In this document: piece after piece, positions 62,141-64,000 of the stretch
How the letters are laid out: each line of letters opens with the position of its first letter
Numbering within the stretch: position 1 is the first letter of the stretch
NCBI GenBank assembly: GCA_002440125.1
Contig: DJRQ01000065.1
Location: 1 to 64,000, forward strand
Reading direction: 5' to 3'
Length of the DNA: 64,000 nucleotides
From: Caryophanales bacterium UBA6356
GTDB lineage: Bacteria > Bacillota_I > Bacilli_A > RFN20 > CAG-826
The notes under the pieces: model-generated
Database searches by the model: none
The model's input: only the letters and a program-made list of their open reading frames with translations
Told to the model about the DNA's origin: nothing
Translations under genes and position numbers: made by a program

Positions 62141-64000
<1,860 letters not shown>

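Overview
The window looks like a piece of chromosome from a small-genome, low-to-mid GC member of the Bacilli, close to the Mollicutes-like lineages (RF39, Acholeplasmatales and Erysipelotrichales relatives). The reasons are near-canonical Bacillus gene orders (yqhY-nusB-xseA-xseB-dxs; yqeG-yqeH-yqeI-nadD-yqeK-rsfS; ybeY-cdd-era-recO-glyQS-dnaG-rpoD-trmK-nif3; lepA-hemW-hrcA-grpE-dnaK-dnaJ; alaS-ruvX-yrzB-greA), a NadD-YqeK fusion, a homodimeric glycyl-tRNA synthetase, very tight gene packing with many 1-30 base overlaps, and several genes missing from those conserved strings (folD, ispA, aroE, yqeM, prmA). TGA is used as a stop, so the code is the standard bacterial one. The lineage is inferred from gene order, not from a tree.

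Layout. Positions 1-9780 carry eleven genes, all on the + strand: an Asp23-like protein, a membrane protein, NusB, exonuclease VII, Dxs, DNA polymerase IV, a Xer recombinase, phosphopentomutase and an ABC binding protein plus permease. A 600-base AT-rich gap (9781-10383) follows. Beyond it nearly every gene is on the - strand. Inside the gap, at 10113-10140, is a 28-base sequence that closely matches bacterial dif sites. Convergent gene strands plus a dif-like site suggest this is the replication terminus, with parC/parE and a Xer recombinase close by.

Right of the gap: parE-parC-yqeG-yqeH-yhbY-nadD/yqeK-rsfS read as one unit ending in a strong terminator; plsY diverges from parE. Then come yneF, efp, a metallo-hydrolase and rpmG; ispG and ispH (with dxs, three MEP-pathway genes in the window); a large information-processing operon (ybeY to nif3) that contains two tandem sigma-70 genes; a peptidase-C39/ABC-membrane-domain protein without an ATPase; rpsU, a glycosyltransferase, deoC, rpmF, mtaB, rsmE; the heat-shock operon hrcA-grpE-dnaK-dnaJ under a CIRCE-like operator; a degenerate Fic-like protein with an acidic membrane partner and hemW; lepA, a nuclease-helicase fusion and fmt; an acyl-AMP-ligase/carrier-protein fusion; rpsT; holA, comEC, comEA; greA, yrzB, ruvX and the 3' part of alaS.

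A recurrent regulatory feature is a good -10 box (TATAAT or TAAAAT) ending only 6-8 bases before the start codon, with no Shine-Dalgarno sequence. It is seen at fmt, holA, lepA, ispG, ispH, the Fic-like gene and the glycosyltransferase, and suggests that leaderless mRNAs are common here. No CRISPR array, insertion sequence, prophage, rRNA or tRNA gene was seen.
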